From: Streptomyces sp. 2131.1
Lineage (GTDB): Bacteria; Actinomycetota; Actinomycetes; Streptomycetales; Streptomycetaceae
Direction of reading: 5' to 3'
Length of the DNA: 64,000 nucleotides
Assembly (NCBI RefSeq): GCF_900105515.1
Contig: NZ_FNSY01000001.1
Span: forward strand, 248,001-312,000
The position numbers were made by a program, and so were the translations under genes. Shown one piece after another: positions 55,349 to 63,461 of the stretch; positions within the stretch are counted from its first letter, which is position 1; every line of letters begins with the position of its first letter. Under the pieces are notes generated by a model. That model was not told the origin of the DNA and ran no database searches. It saw nothing but the letters and a program-made list of their open reading frames with translations.

Positions 55349-56644
55349 TCACACCTCGTCGCGGACCAGCGCGAGCAGCCGGTCCAGCACGCGCGGTCCG
55401 CCCGCGCGCAGCCCGTCGTGCTCGAACTCGTCGGTCACCCAGGTGCGCAGGCCACGGATCGCGGACGCCGTGCGCAGGGCGTGGGCGGTGTCCACGTACA
55501 TGTCGTCGTGGTAGACGGCGGCGGCCACCGGCACCTCGTTGGCGGCCAGGCGCTCGGGGTCGTACAGCGGCTCCCAGTCGGTGCGGTCCGCGAGGAGCGC
55601 GGCCGTCTCGCGCAGCGGGCGCAGCGCCGGATCGACCTCGAAGTGCCAGGGGTGGATCGTCTCGCCCGTGAACAGGACCGGACCGTCGCCGGCCAGCGCC
55701 GTCGCGGCGTCGAACTGCGGGAACTCGGCGCGGACCCGCTCGGCCGCCCAGGCGGTGGGGCGCCCGCCCTGGCCGTAGATGGCCTCGTGCAGGAGGGCGT
55801 ACAAGGGGTGGCCGGCGAAGGAGGTCGCCGTGCGCACGGCCTCCTGGAAGGCGTCGGAGAGCTGGGTGCCGTGCGCGGTGGGCACGAAGGCGTTCTCCAG
55901 CAGGTAGTGCAGCTGGTGGCTGCCGCTGCCGCCGCCGAGCAGGATGCCGAGCGACTGGAAGCTCTCCGGCGTCAGCCGGTGCCCGGCGCTCTCGGGGCGG
56001 TGCTCCGCGAGGTGAGCGGTGATCTCGCGGGCGCGTTCGACGTCCTGCGGGTAGCGGGCGTAGTGCGCGGCGACCTTGCGCTCGACGCGGGGGTACGCGG
56101 CCCGGTAGACGTCGTCCGCGTGGGCGTCCAGGGAGGGCAGACCGCCGGTGATCAGGACGGTGCTCAGCCCCTCGGGGGCGGCCGAGAGGTAGCGGACGGC
56201 GCAGAAGCCGCCGAAGGACTGGCCGAGGACGGTCCAGGGGGCTCCGCCGGTCAGCTGCGGGCGGATGAACTCGCAGTCGCGCACGATGCTGTCCGCGCGG
56301 AAGTGCGCGAGGTAGCCGGCCTGCTCGCGCGGCCCGCCGCGCAGGGGCAGGGTCTGCCGGTTGGCCGGGGTGGACAGGCCCGTGCCGCGCTGGTCGAGCA
56401 GGAGCACCCGGAACTCGCGCACCGCCCGGCCGAGCCACGCCTCCGCGCCGCTGAAGCGCCGGGCGCCGAAGCCGGGGCCGCCCTCCAGGTAGAGCAGCCA
56501 GGGCAGCTCCTGACCGGCCTTGGACGCGGACACGATCTCCCGGCCGAAGACCTCGATCTGCTCACCGCCGGGGTCGGCGTGGTCGAGCGGGACGGTGAAG
56601 CGGTGGTCGGTGAGGACGAGGCCGGGCTGCCGGTAGCTGTTCAA
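55349..56644 (-). CDS. Proline iminopeptidase-like alpha/beta hydrolase (peptidase S33)
   Basis: A 431-aa intracellular exopeptidase removing N-terminal residues, classically proline. The oxyanion segment LYLEGGPGFGA (HGGPG in relatives), LLLDQRGTGLSTP, the nucleophile elbow LGQSFGG (Ser about 143) and a C-terminal EFEHDGLRAGG segment with the catalytic His are visible. Length 431 is long for the family but matches the larger actinobacterial subgroup. ATG 56644 has a GGAGCACCC before it. No signal peptide. Confidence 0.85.
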   Translation of the reverse strand: MNSYRQPGLVLTDHRFTVPLDHADPGGEQIEVFGREIVSASKAGQELPWLLYLEGGPGFGARRFSGAEAWLGRAVREFRVLLLDQRGTGLSTPANRQTLPLRGGPREQAGYLAHFRADSIVRDCEFIRPQLTGGAPWTVLGQSFGGFCAVRYLSAAPEGLSTVLITGGLPSLDAHADDVYRAAYPRVERKVAAHYARYPQDVERAREITAHLAEHRPESAGHRLTPESFQSLGILLGGGSGSHQLHYLLENAFVPTAHGTQLSDAFQEAVRTATSFAGHPLYALLHEAIYGQGGRPTAWAAERVRAEFPQFDAATALAGDGPVLFTGETIHPWHFEVDPALRPLRETAALLADRTDWEPLYDPERLAANEVPVAAAVYHDDMYVDTAHALRTASAIRGLRTWVTDEFEHDGLRAGGPRVLDRLLALVRDEV

Positions 56645-56750
56645 GGGTGCTCCTGGATCGGACGGTTCCCGGACAGTTCAGCACACCGGTGTGCCCCGGA
56701 CGGTCGCGGCCCGTGTGCGCCCGGGGCGTACGCCTCCTACCGTGCAGTGC

Positions 56751-57914
56751 ATGATCCGGTTCGAGCAGGTCGGCAAGGTCTATCCGGACGGCACGACCGC
56801 GGTCGACGAGCTGTCCTTCGAGGTCGACGAGGGAGAAATGGTCACCCTGGTGGGTCCTTCGGGCTGCGGGAAGACCACCACGATGATGATGGTGAACCGG
56901 CTGATCGAACCGACCTCGGGTCGTATCCTCGTCGACGGCCGGGACATCATGAAGACCGATCCGGTGAAGCTGCGGCGGGGCATCGGCTACGTCATCCAGC
57001 AGGTGGGCCTCTTCCCGCACCGGACCGTCCTCGACAACACGGCGACCGTGCCGGCCCTGGTGGGCTGGAAGCGTTCCAGGGCCCGGGAGCGGGCGGCAGA
57101 GCTGCTCGACCTGGTGGGCCTGGACCCGTCGACGTACGGCTCCCGCTACCCCGCGCAGCTCTCCGGCGGCCAGCGCCAACGGGTCGGCGTGGCGCGGGCC
57201 CTCGCCGCCGATCCTCCGGTGCTCCTGATGGACGAGCCGTTCGGTGCGGTGGACCCGGTGGTGCGCGAGCGGCTGCAGAACGAGTTCCTGAAGCTCCAGT
57301 CGAAGGTGAGGAAGACGGTTCTGATGGTCACCCATGACATCGAGGAGGCCGTGCGGATGGGTGACCGGATCGCGGTGTACGGCCAGGGGCGCATCGAGCA
57401 GTTCGACACGCCGGGCGCCGTGCTCGGCTCGCCCGCGACGCCGTACGTGGCGGAGTTCGTCGGCGCCGACCGGGGCCTGAAGCGGCTGTCGGTCACCGCG
57501 ATCGAGCCGGACGACCTGGAGCAGCCGCCGCAGGCCCGGCTGGACGAGCGGGCCGGGGCGGTCGCGGCCCGGCTGGGCGCGGCCGGTGCGCGGTGGGCGG
57601 TCGTGCTGAACGAGGCGGGCGAGCTGCACGGCTGGGTGTCGGCGGACGCGCTGCGGATCGCCGGGGACCGGGGCACGGTAGGTGAGCTGGCCCGCCGGAT
57701 GGACGCGTGGGTGCCGGTCGGCGCACCGCTGAAGCGGGCGTTCAGCGAGATGCTCCAGCACGACGCGGGGTGGATCGCGGTGCTGGACGGGGCGCGTTTC
57801 CTAGGGGTGCTGACGCCGGCGAAGCTCCATGAGGCGCTGCGGCGTTCGGTGGACGCGGACGCGCAGGGCGTGGGGCGCGACGAGGTGCGGTTCGACTCGG
57901 TGGCGGACGCCTGA
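56751..57914 (+). CDS. Quaternary-amine (glycine betaine/choline, OpuCA-type) ABC transporter ATPase
   Basis: A 387-aa ATPase: Walker A GPSGCGKTT (about 36), Q-loop YVIQQVGLFPH, signature LSGGQRQR, Walker B VLLMDEPFGAVDP, H-loop VTHDIEEA, then a C-terminal CBS-type regulatory region (about 270-385) that senses ionic strength in OpuA-type systems. The matching permeases and binding protein are downstream but on the other strand, so this gene has its own promoter; TACCGT lies about 7 nt before the ATG, suggesting a leaderless mRNA. Confidence 0.9.
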   Translation: MIRFEQVGKVYPDGTTAVDELSFEVDEGEMVTLVGPSGCGKTTTMMMVNRLIEPTSGRILVDGRDIMKTDPVKLRRGIGYVIQQVGLFPHRTVLDNTATVPALVGWKRSRARERAAELLDLVGLDPSTYGSRYPAQLSGGQRQRVGVARALAADPPVLLMDEPFGAVDPVVRERLQNEFLKLQSKVRKTVLMVTHDIEEAVRMGDRIAVYGQGRIEQFDTPGAVLGSPATPYVAEFVGADRGLKRLSVTAIEPDDLEQPPQARLDERAGAVAARLGAAGARWAVVLNEAGELHGWVSADALRIAGDRGTVGELARRMDAWVPVGAPLKRAFSEMLQHDAGWIAVLDGARFLGVLTPAKLHEALRRSVDADAQGVGRDEVRFDSVADA

Positions 57915-57931
57915 GGGGAGCGGCCGGCCGG

Positions 57932-59080
57932 TCAGGCGTCCGCGGCGTACTGCCAGAAGTCGCGCATCGACCGCGGCGGCGTGGGGCCGGTCAGTTCCAC
58001 CTGGCTGAGCATGATCGCGGCCGTGCCGGTCTCCGGGATGATGTGCGCCGTGGTGCCGGTGCCGCCGACCCAGCCGTAGCGCCCCGGAACGTTCCAGGGG
58101 GCGGTCCTGTCGATGTCCACCGAGCCGCCGAAACCCCAGCCCTTTCCCTCGGTGAACAGTCCGCTGGCCTCGCGCTGCGCGGAGGTCAGGTGGTCCGTCG
58201 TCATCCGCCGCACCGACGCGGACGTCAGGAGGCGCTTGCCGCCCGCCGTCCCCTCGTCGAGCAGCATGCGGGCGAAGGCGTACAGGTCGTCCGCGGTGGA
58301 GACCAGGCCGCCGGCTCCGGACGGGAAGTCCGGCATGCCGCTCCACTGCCCGGCCGGCGTGTCGATCAGCTCCAGCCCGCCGTCCGCGGTGGGCCTGTAC
58401 TGCGCGGTGAAGCGGCCGAGCTTCTCCGCCGGGACCGCGAAGCCGGTGTCGCTCATGCCGAGCGGGACGAAGATCCGCTCGGCGAAGAACTCCGGCAGCG
58501 GCTGCCCGGAGACGCGTGCGATGAGCACGCCCAGGATGTCGGAGCAGGTGTTGTACAGCCATTCCCTGCCCGGCTGGGAGAGCAGTGGGATGCGCGAGAG
58601 CGCCTCCATCCAGGCGTCCGGGGGAAGGACGCCGCTCTGCAGCGGTGAGCCCTGTTTCAGCTCGCCGAACAGGAGGCCGACGGCGGGCAGCGAGAAGTCG
58701 GACGGGAATCCGTACCCGGCGCGCGACGTCATGAGGCCGAGGAGGGTGATGGGGCGGGACGCCGGGACCACGTCGTCCACCGGGCTCTCCGGGGTGCGCA
58801 CGACGACGGGTGCCGCCAACTCGGGCAGCCACGGGGCGACCGGGTCGTCCAGCGCGATCCGGCCGTCCTCGACCAGCGTCATGACCGCGGCGGCCGTGAC
58901 CGGTTTGGTGAGCGACGCGATCCTGAAGAGCGAGTCGCGGGCCATCGGCGTGCCGTCGTCCGTGCCGGCGCCGCCCACCGCCACCACGTCCGCGTGACCG
59001 CCGCGCGCCACCAGGCCCACGGCGCCGGGGACCGATCCGTCGCGGACCTGCTTGTCGAGAACTTCGCGCAAGGTGCTCAT
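57932..59080 (-). CDS. Serine hydrolase (class C beta-lactamase/esterase family)
   Basis: A 382-aa penicillin-binding-like esterase of the beta-lactamase fold. SLTK (Ser65-x-x-Lys, residues about 56-59) and the Tyr of YNT are visible; the third motif reads as GGS rather than KTG. No signal peptide, so a cytoplasmic esterase is likelier than a secreted lactamase. It is last in the minus-strand group, 85 bp after the binding-protein gene, and may be co-transcribed. GGAG precedes ATG 59080 by 5 nt; the frame continues to 59110. Confidence 0.82.
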   Translation of the reverse strand: MSTLREVLDKQVRDGSVPGAVGLVARGGHADVVAVGGAGTDDGTPMARDSLFRIASLTKPVTAAAVMTLVEDGRIALDDPVAPWLPELAAPVVVRTPESPVDDVVPASRPITLLGLMTSRAGYGFPSDFSLPAVGLLFGELKQGSPLQSGVLPPDAWMEALSRIPLLSQPGREWLYNTCSDILGVLIARVSGQPLPEFFAERIFVPLGMSDTGFAVPAEKLGRFTAQYRPTADGGLELIDTPAGQWSGMPDFPSGAGGLVSTADDLYAFARMLLDEGTAGGKRLLTSASVRRMTTDHLTSAQREASGLFTEGKGWGFGGSVDIDRTAPWNVPGRYGWVGGTGTTAHIIPETGTAAIMLSQVELTGPTPPRSMRDFWQYAADA

Positions 59081-59165
59081 CGCTCCGCCTTCTCCGATGG
59101 GTGTCGGCATACTGACCGGTGCGGCGGCGCGGACTCATAGGTCCACGCCGGGCTGCTCCGCGGTC

Positions 59166-60137
59166 TCAGCCCTTCTCGGCGGGGATGAGGTGTTCGGAGC
59201 GCAGGTAGGCGCGGGCCACGTCCTCGGGGAGCCGTCGCCAGCTGTCGACCTGTTCGTTCAGCCGGGCCAGGTCCGCCGTGGTGAGGACGGTGTTCAGCTT
59301 GCCGAGGGCCTTGCGCACGCCCTCGCCCCCGGCGCGGGATCGGTTGACGACGGGGACGAGGTAGTCGGCGTTCTGGAGGTGCTTGTCGTCGGCGAGCAGG
59401 ACGAGCCCGAAGTCGTCGAGGGTCGCGTCGGTGGTGGTGGTCAGCACCATCTGGTCCCGGCCGCTCTGGACGGCCTGCTTGGCCTGGGTGGTGCCGACGC
59501 CCTTGGGGTCCACTGCGGTGATGTCGATGCCGTACGTCTTCTTGAGACCGGGTGCGCAGTACGGGCGCTGCACGCACTCGTCGCCGGCCGCGAGCCGTAC
59601 GGGCAGTCCCGAGCGGCCGAGGTCGCTGAGGGTCTTCAGGTGGTGCTTGCGGGCGTAGGCGGCGGTGACGGCGAACGCGTTCTGGTCGACGGCCTTGCCG
59701 GGGTCGAGGACGGTGAGGCCGCGGGGCGCGGCGAGGGCGCGCAGGGCCTTCATGGTGGTGGCGAGGCCGGGTGAGCCGACGGGGGTGGCGTCGGCGCCGT
59801 TCTTCTTGGCGTTCAGCCAGTCGGCGAAGGTCGCCGCGTACTCCGGTACCACGTCGATCTGGCCGTTCTCCAGCGCGGGTTCGTAGATCTCCCGGTTGGT
59901 GACGGAGATGATCCTCGTGGAGTATCCGGCGCGGCCGAGGAGCAGGGCGTACATCTGGGCCAGGAGGTCGCTCTCGGTGAAGCCCGCCGAGCCGACGGTC
60001 AGGTGCTTGCTGTCGCCGGGCGGGGCGGTGACCTCGCCCTGGTTCTCCAGGCTCGGCCCGGTGTTGCAGGCGGTGGCCGCCAGCAGCAGGAGCACTGTGA
60101 GCGGACGGTGTGCCCGCGTGCGGGGTCCCGCCCTCAC
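59166..60137 (-). CDS. Glycine betaine/choline ABC transporter substrate-binding lipoprotein
   Basis: A 323-aa lipoprotein with the lipid Cys at residue 24 (AATAC). The OpuAC-like fold is marked by LTVGSAGFTESDLLAQMYALLL, YEPALENGQIDVVPEYAATF, LTVLDPGKAVDQNAFAVTAAYA and CVQRPYCAPGLKKTYGI. It starts at GTG 60137, overlapping the permease stop by 4 bp (GTGA), so it is translationally coupled. Together with the two permeases and the ATPase at 56751 it would import osmoprotectants. Confidence 0.9.
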   Translation of the reverse strand: MRAGPRTRAHRPLTVLLLLAATACNTGPSLENQGEVTAPPGDSKHLTVGSAGFTESDLLAQMYALLLGRAGYSTRIISVTNREIYEPALENGQIDVVPEYAATFADWLNAKKNGADATPVGSPGLATTMKALRALAAPRGLTVLDPGKAVDQNAFAVTAAYARKHHLKTLSDLGRSGLPVRLAAGDECVQRPYCAPGLKKTYGIDITAVDPKGVGTTQAKQAVQSGRDQMVLTTTTDATLDDFGLVLLADDKHLQNADYLVPVVNRSRAGGEGVRKALGKLNTVLTTADLARLNEQVDSWRRLPEDVARAYLRSEHLIPAEKG

Positions 60138-60817
60138 GCGGTCCCCCCCGCACGCAGTCCGAGGCGGCCGGGCGCGAGCCGCTGGGCCGCTTCGAACAGG
60201 CCCTCGACGATCAGTGCGAACGCCGCGACCAGGACCGCTCCGGCTACCACCTGTGCGGTGGAGGCGAGGTTGAACCCGGCCGTGATGATGCGGCCGAGGC
60301 CCCCGCCGCCCGCGAGAGCCGCGATGGTGGCCGTGGCGACGAGCTGGACGGCGGCGATGCGCACCCCGGTGAGGATGAGGGGCAGGGCGAGGGGCATTTC
60401 GACGCGGAGGAGCATCTGCCGGCCCGTCATGCCCATGCCCCGGGCGGCCCGGACGACGTCCTGGTCGACCTCGCGCATGCCGACGTAGGCGTTGGTGAGC
60501 AGCGGGGGCACGGCGAACAGGACGAGCGCCACGATGGTCGGCCCCTCCCCCCAGCGGCCGACGGGGGTGAGCAGGAGCAGCACCAGGACGGCGAAGGTGG
60601 GCACGGCGCGCCCGACGTTGGAGATGTTGACGGCGAGCGCCCCGCCCTTGCCGATGTGGCCGAGGAACAGGGCGACGGGCAGCGCGATGAGGCAGCTGGC
60701 CAGGAGGCAGACGACGGTGAGGTAGAGGTGCTGGCCGAGGCGGGTCCAGATGCCGTCCTGGCCGTGCCAGTGCGCGGAGGTCGTGAGCCAGGACCAGGCG
60801 TCCGTCAGGGTGTTCAC
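60134..60817 (-). CDS. Quaternary-amine ABC transporter permease (second)
   Basis: A 227-aa membrane subunit with about six spans. The EAA-loop region GMREVDQDVVRAARGMGMTGRQMLLRVEMPLALPLILTGVR is well conserved, as is ATATIAALAGGGGLGRIITAG. GTG 60817 overlaps the first permease stop by 4 bp (GTGA) and its own stop overlaps the binding-protein start the same way. Confidence 0.9.
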   Translation of the reverse strand: MNTLTDAWSWLTTSAHWHGQDGIWTRLGQHLYLTVVCLLASCLIALPVALFLGHIGKGGALAVNISNVGRAVPTFAVLVLLLLTPVGRWGEGPTIVALVLFAVPPLLTNAYVGMREVDQDVVRAARGMGMTGRQMLLRVEMPLALPLILTGVRIAAVQLVATATIAALAGGGGLGRIITAGFNLASTAQVVAGAVLVAAFALIVEGLFEAAQRLAPGRLGLRAGGTA

Positions 60818-61491
60818 GACCGGCTCCTCGTCCACGGGGTCAGCAGGCGTTGCAGCAGCAGGAGAAGCAGGTCGGCGGCGACGGCGATGACGACGCACAG
60901 CACGGACGCGGTGAGCACCTGGGCCTTGAAGTAGGTGTTCATCCCCGCGTAGATGAGGTTGCCCAGACCGCCGTAGCCGACGATGGCGCCGATGGTGACC
61001 AGGGAGACCGCGGAGACGGTCGCGATGCGCAGCCCGGCCATGGCGGCGGGCAGGGCGAGCGGGAGTTCCACGGCGACGAGCAGCCGTACGGGGCCGTAGC
61101 CCATGCCGCGGGCGGCCTGCCGGGTGTCCTCGGGCACGGCGCGCAGCCCCGCGAGGATGTTGCGTACGAGCAGGGTCAGCGAGTACAGGACGAGTCCGGC
61201 GACGACGAGCGAGGCGGAGAGGCCGTACACCGGCAGCAGCAGCGAGAACATGGCGAGCGACGGGATGGTGTACAGGATCGTCGTCACGCCGAGCACCGGC
61301 CCGGCCGCCCAGTGCCAGCGGCGGGCGGCGAGGGCGAGCGGCAGGGCGAGGACGAGGCCGATGAGCACGGACACCGCGGTCAGCTGGACGTGTTGCAGGG
61401 CAGCGTCCCAGAGAATGTGCCGGCGGCTGCTCAGATAGGCGCCGCAGACCCACTCGTTGCGCGCGAGGCAGTCGTCGGGGGGCGCGGTCAC
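60814..61491 (-). CDS. Quaternary-amine ABC transporter permease (first)
   Basis: A 225-aa membrane subunit with about five to six spans and the EAA loop GLRAVPEDTRQAARGMGYGPVRLLVAVELPLALPAAMAGLR, followed by VTIGAIVGYGGLGNLIYAG. First gene of the minus-strand group; start GTG 61491. Its paralogue follows with a 4-bp overlap, as expected for OpuCB/OpuCD-type pairs. Confidence 0.9.
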   Translation of the reverse strand: MTAPPDDCLARNEWVCGAYLSSRRHILWDAALQHVQLTAVSVLIGLVLALPLALAARRWHWAAGPVLGVTTILYTIPSLAMFSLLLPVYGLSASLVVAGLVLYSLTLLVRNILAGLRAVPEDTRQAARGMGYGPVRLLVAVELPLALPAAMAGLRIATVSAVSLVTIGAIVGYGGLGNLIYAGMNTYFKAQVLTASVLCVVIAVAADLLLLLLQRLLTPWTRSRS

Positions 61492-61568
61492 CCGTCCATT
61501 GCAGCCCGTACGGGCCGGGGGCGCGCGCTCGGATCGGCCGATCGGGCCGCCGCGCCCCCGTTCGTCCG

Positions 61569-62267
61569 TCAGGAGGCGGCGGCTTTGTCCAGGATCGCGG
61601 CCAGTTCATCGGGGCGGGAGATCATCGGCCAGTGGCCGGTGTCCATCGTGACCAGTTCCCACCGCTCGCTCGTCAGCAGGCGGGCCACGTCCTCGCCCGG
61701 TTCGGGACCGTCGAGGAGGCACTTGATGTACGTCGCCGGCAGCTCGGCCAGCGGGCGGTCCAGCACGGCGGGGTCGCTCAGGGCGGCGCCCGGGTGCGGC
61801 GTGGCACCGGCCAGGAAGCGCGCGATCTGTTCGTCGGTCATGTCCTGGCCCTCGAACTCGGCGGCCTCCGGCAGGGCCCAGAGGCCACCGTTCCCGTCGA
61901 GCCGGCCCTGGAGCGCGTCCGGGCCCTGCCACCAGGCGGAGACGAACGACTCACCGTCGGTGGGCACACTGGCGTCGACGAAGACGACGCGGGTCAGCCG
62001 GTCGCCGAGGCGCTCGGCGGCCTGGCCCACGGGAATGCCCGAGTAGCTGTGGCCGACGAGGACGACGTCGCGCAGACCGAGCCGCTCCACCTCTTCGACG
62101 ACGTCGTTCACATGGGTCTGCCCGCCGACCGGCCGCTCGCGCTTCTCGCCGACTCCGGACAGGGTCACCGGATGGACGCCGTGCCCGGCCGCACGCAGGC
62201 GCGACGCCACGTCGTCCCACACCGATCCGCTCAGCCAGGCACCCGCCACCAACACGAATTCAGTCAT
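61569..62267 (-). CDS. Alpha/beta hydrolase (EstC/HNL-like)
   Basis: A 232-aa single-domain hydrolase. It starts MTEFVLVAGAWLSGSVWDDVASRLRAAGH, has the nucleophile elbow VLVGHSYSG (Ser about 74) and ends with ELVTMDTGHWPMISRPDELAAIL carrying the catalytic His. The short, cap-poor form is like plant hydroxynitrile lyase-related esterases. Substrate unknown. It lies 77 bp upstream of the permease genes on the same strand. Confidence 0.85.
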   Translation of the reverse strand: MTEFVLVAGAWLSGSVWDDVASRLRAAGHGVHPVTLSGVGEKRERPVGGQTHVNDVVEEVERLGLRDVVLVGHSYSGIPVGQAAERLGDRLTRVVFVDASVPTDGESFVSAWWQGPDALQGRLDGNGGLWALPEAAEFEGQDMTDEQIARFLAGATPHPGAALSDPAVLDRPLAELPATYIKCLLDGPEPGEDVARLLTSERWELVTMDTGHWPMISRPDELAAILDKAAAS

Positions 62268-62302
62268 GCCGGGGACCCTAATCGAGGGGACCGACAACGC
62301 CG

Positions 62303-62887
62303 TCAGGCCGCGTCCCCGCCACCCACGGGGCGCGCCGCCGCGCGGAGTTCGAGGACCTCCAGGACGCGCTGTCCCCAGCGCAGGTTCTCCTCCTCGAAGG
62401 ACCGGCCGCGCATCAGGGTCAGATAGGGGCCGACGCGTCCGGTCTCCGCGAGGAAGTCCGCCTCGTCGCGGCCGTCCAGGAGGCGCAGGCGCAGCCGTTC
62501 GTAGCGGGCGAGTCTGGCGCGCGACCACTCCATGCGTTCCTCGACCGAAGCGCGTACCGCGTCGGGGTCGCCGACGTCCACGGCCTGGATCATGACGAGC
62601 AGTTCGTCCCGGATGGCGGTGGGCCGGGGCGACTCGGCGGTGAACGCGCCCAGTTCACGGCGGCCGTCCGGCGTGAGCGTGAAGAGCCGCTTGTTCGGGC
62701 GGCGCAGCTGCTCGACCACACGCGCCTCGATCAGGCCGACCTCCGCGAGCCGGTCCAGTTCCCGGTAGAGCTGCTGGGGGGTGGCGGACCAGAAGTTCGC
62801 CACCGAGACGTCGAAGACCTTCGCCAGGTCGTACCCGGACGCCTCACCTTCGAGGAGGGCCGCCAGGACCGCGTACTTGAGTGACAT
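62303..62887 (-). CDS. PadR family transcriptional regulator
   Basis: A 194-aa regulator: N-terminal winged helix (MSLKYAVLAALLEGEASGYDLAKVFDVSVANFWSATPQQLYRELDRLAEVGLI, residues 1-55), the wing RPNKRLFTLTPDGRREL, and a C-terminal helical dimer domain ending in AARPVGGG. No Shine-Dalgarno before ATG 62887, suggesting a leaderless mRNA. It is divergent from the SnoaL-like gene, with an ACACG-N8-CGTGT dyad at 62892-62909 just upstream of it; it also lies 35 bp from the alpha/beta hydrolase and may control both. Confidence 0.87.
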   Translation of the reverse strand: MSLKYAVLAALLEGEASGYDLAKVFDVSVANFWSATPQQLYRELDRLAEVGLIEARVVEQLRRPNKRLFTLTPDGRRELGAFTAESPRPTAIRDELLVMIQAVDVGDPDAVRASVEERMEWSRARLARYERLRLRLLDGRDEADFLAETGRVGPYLTLMRGRSFEEENLRWGQRVLEVLELRAAARPVGGGDAA

Positions 62888-62957
62888 CTGGACACGCTAG
62901 CACCCGTGTGATTAATCTCGTTGGCATCTATTCAACAAATTGACTATGGAGGCCGGG

Positions 62958-63350
62958 ATGCTCGCTTTCCGCAAGGCGGTCGAGGCGCACGATCTGACGG
63001 CGGTCGAGGCGGCGCTGGCCGACGACGTCGTCTTCACCAGCCCGGTGGCGTTCAAGCCCTACCCCGGGAAGCCGGTCACTGCCGCGATCCTGCGGGCCGT
63101 CTCGGAGGTGTTCGGGGACTTCCGCTACGTACGGGAGACGGCGAGCCCGGACGGGCGCGACCACGCGCTCGTCTTCACGGCGAAGGTCGGCGACCGGGAG
63201 ATCACCGGTTGCGACTTCCTCCACTTGAACGAGGAGGGCCTGATCGACGACCTCATGGTGATGGTCCGCCCCCTTTCGGCCGCGCAGGCGCTGGCCGCGG
63301 AGATGGGGGCGCGGTTCGAGCAGATCAGCCGGGAGGCGGCGGCGGGCTGA
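62958..63350 (+). CDS. SnoaL-like/NTF2-fold protein
   Basis: A 130-aa small alpha/beta-barrel protein of the NTF2-like superfamily. Visible are MLAFRKAVEAHDLTAVEAALADDVVFTSPVAFKPYPGK at the N-terminus and REITGCDFLHLNEEGLIDDLMVMVRPL at the end, the usual helix-then-sheet order. Ligand unknown. ATG 62958 follows GGAGG at 5 nt; an ATG at 62946 lies just upstream but has no ribosome site. Divergent from the PadR gene, its probable regulator. Confidence 0.82.
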   Translation: MLAFRKAVEAHDLTAVEAALADDVVFTSPVAFKPYPGKPVTAAILRAVSEVFGDFRYVRETASPDGRDHALVFTAKVGDREITGCDFLHLNEEGLIDDLMVMVRPLSAAQALAAEMGARFEQISREAAAG

Positions 63351-63441
63351 CCCGACCGCTCCCGCGCGGAGTCGGCCGGGCAGCGCCGGGAACCTCGCCA
63401 CGGTGGGTGCCACCACGGTGTCGAGGGCGAGGCGTGGGCGT

Positions 63442-63461
63442 ATTGTCCGGTTATGGACAAT
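63442..63461. promoter_or_regulatory. Palindrome spanning promoter and start codon of GAF gene
   Basis: ATTGTCC-GGTTAT-GGACAAT, perfect 7-bp arms. The left arm overlaps a -10-like TATTGT (63441-63446) and the right arm overlaps the ATG at 63453, consistent with a leaderless gene under repression. Confidence 0.5.

Noticed and set aside
57932..59080. Antibiotic-resistance beta-lactamase
   Set aside because: SxxK and Tyr motifs are shared by many esterases and DD-peptidases; there is no signal peptide and no KTG motif.
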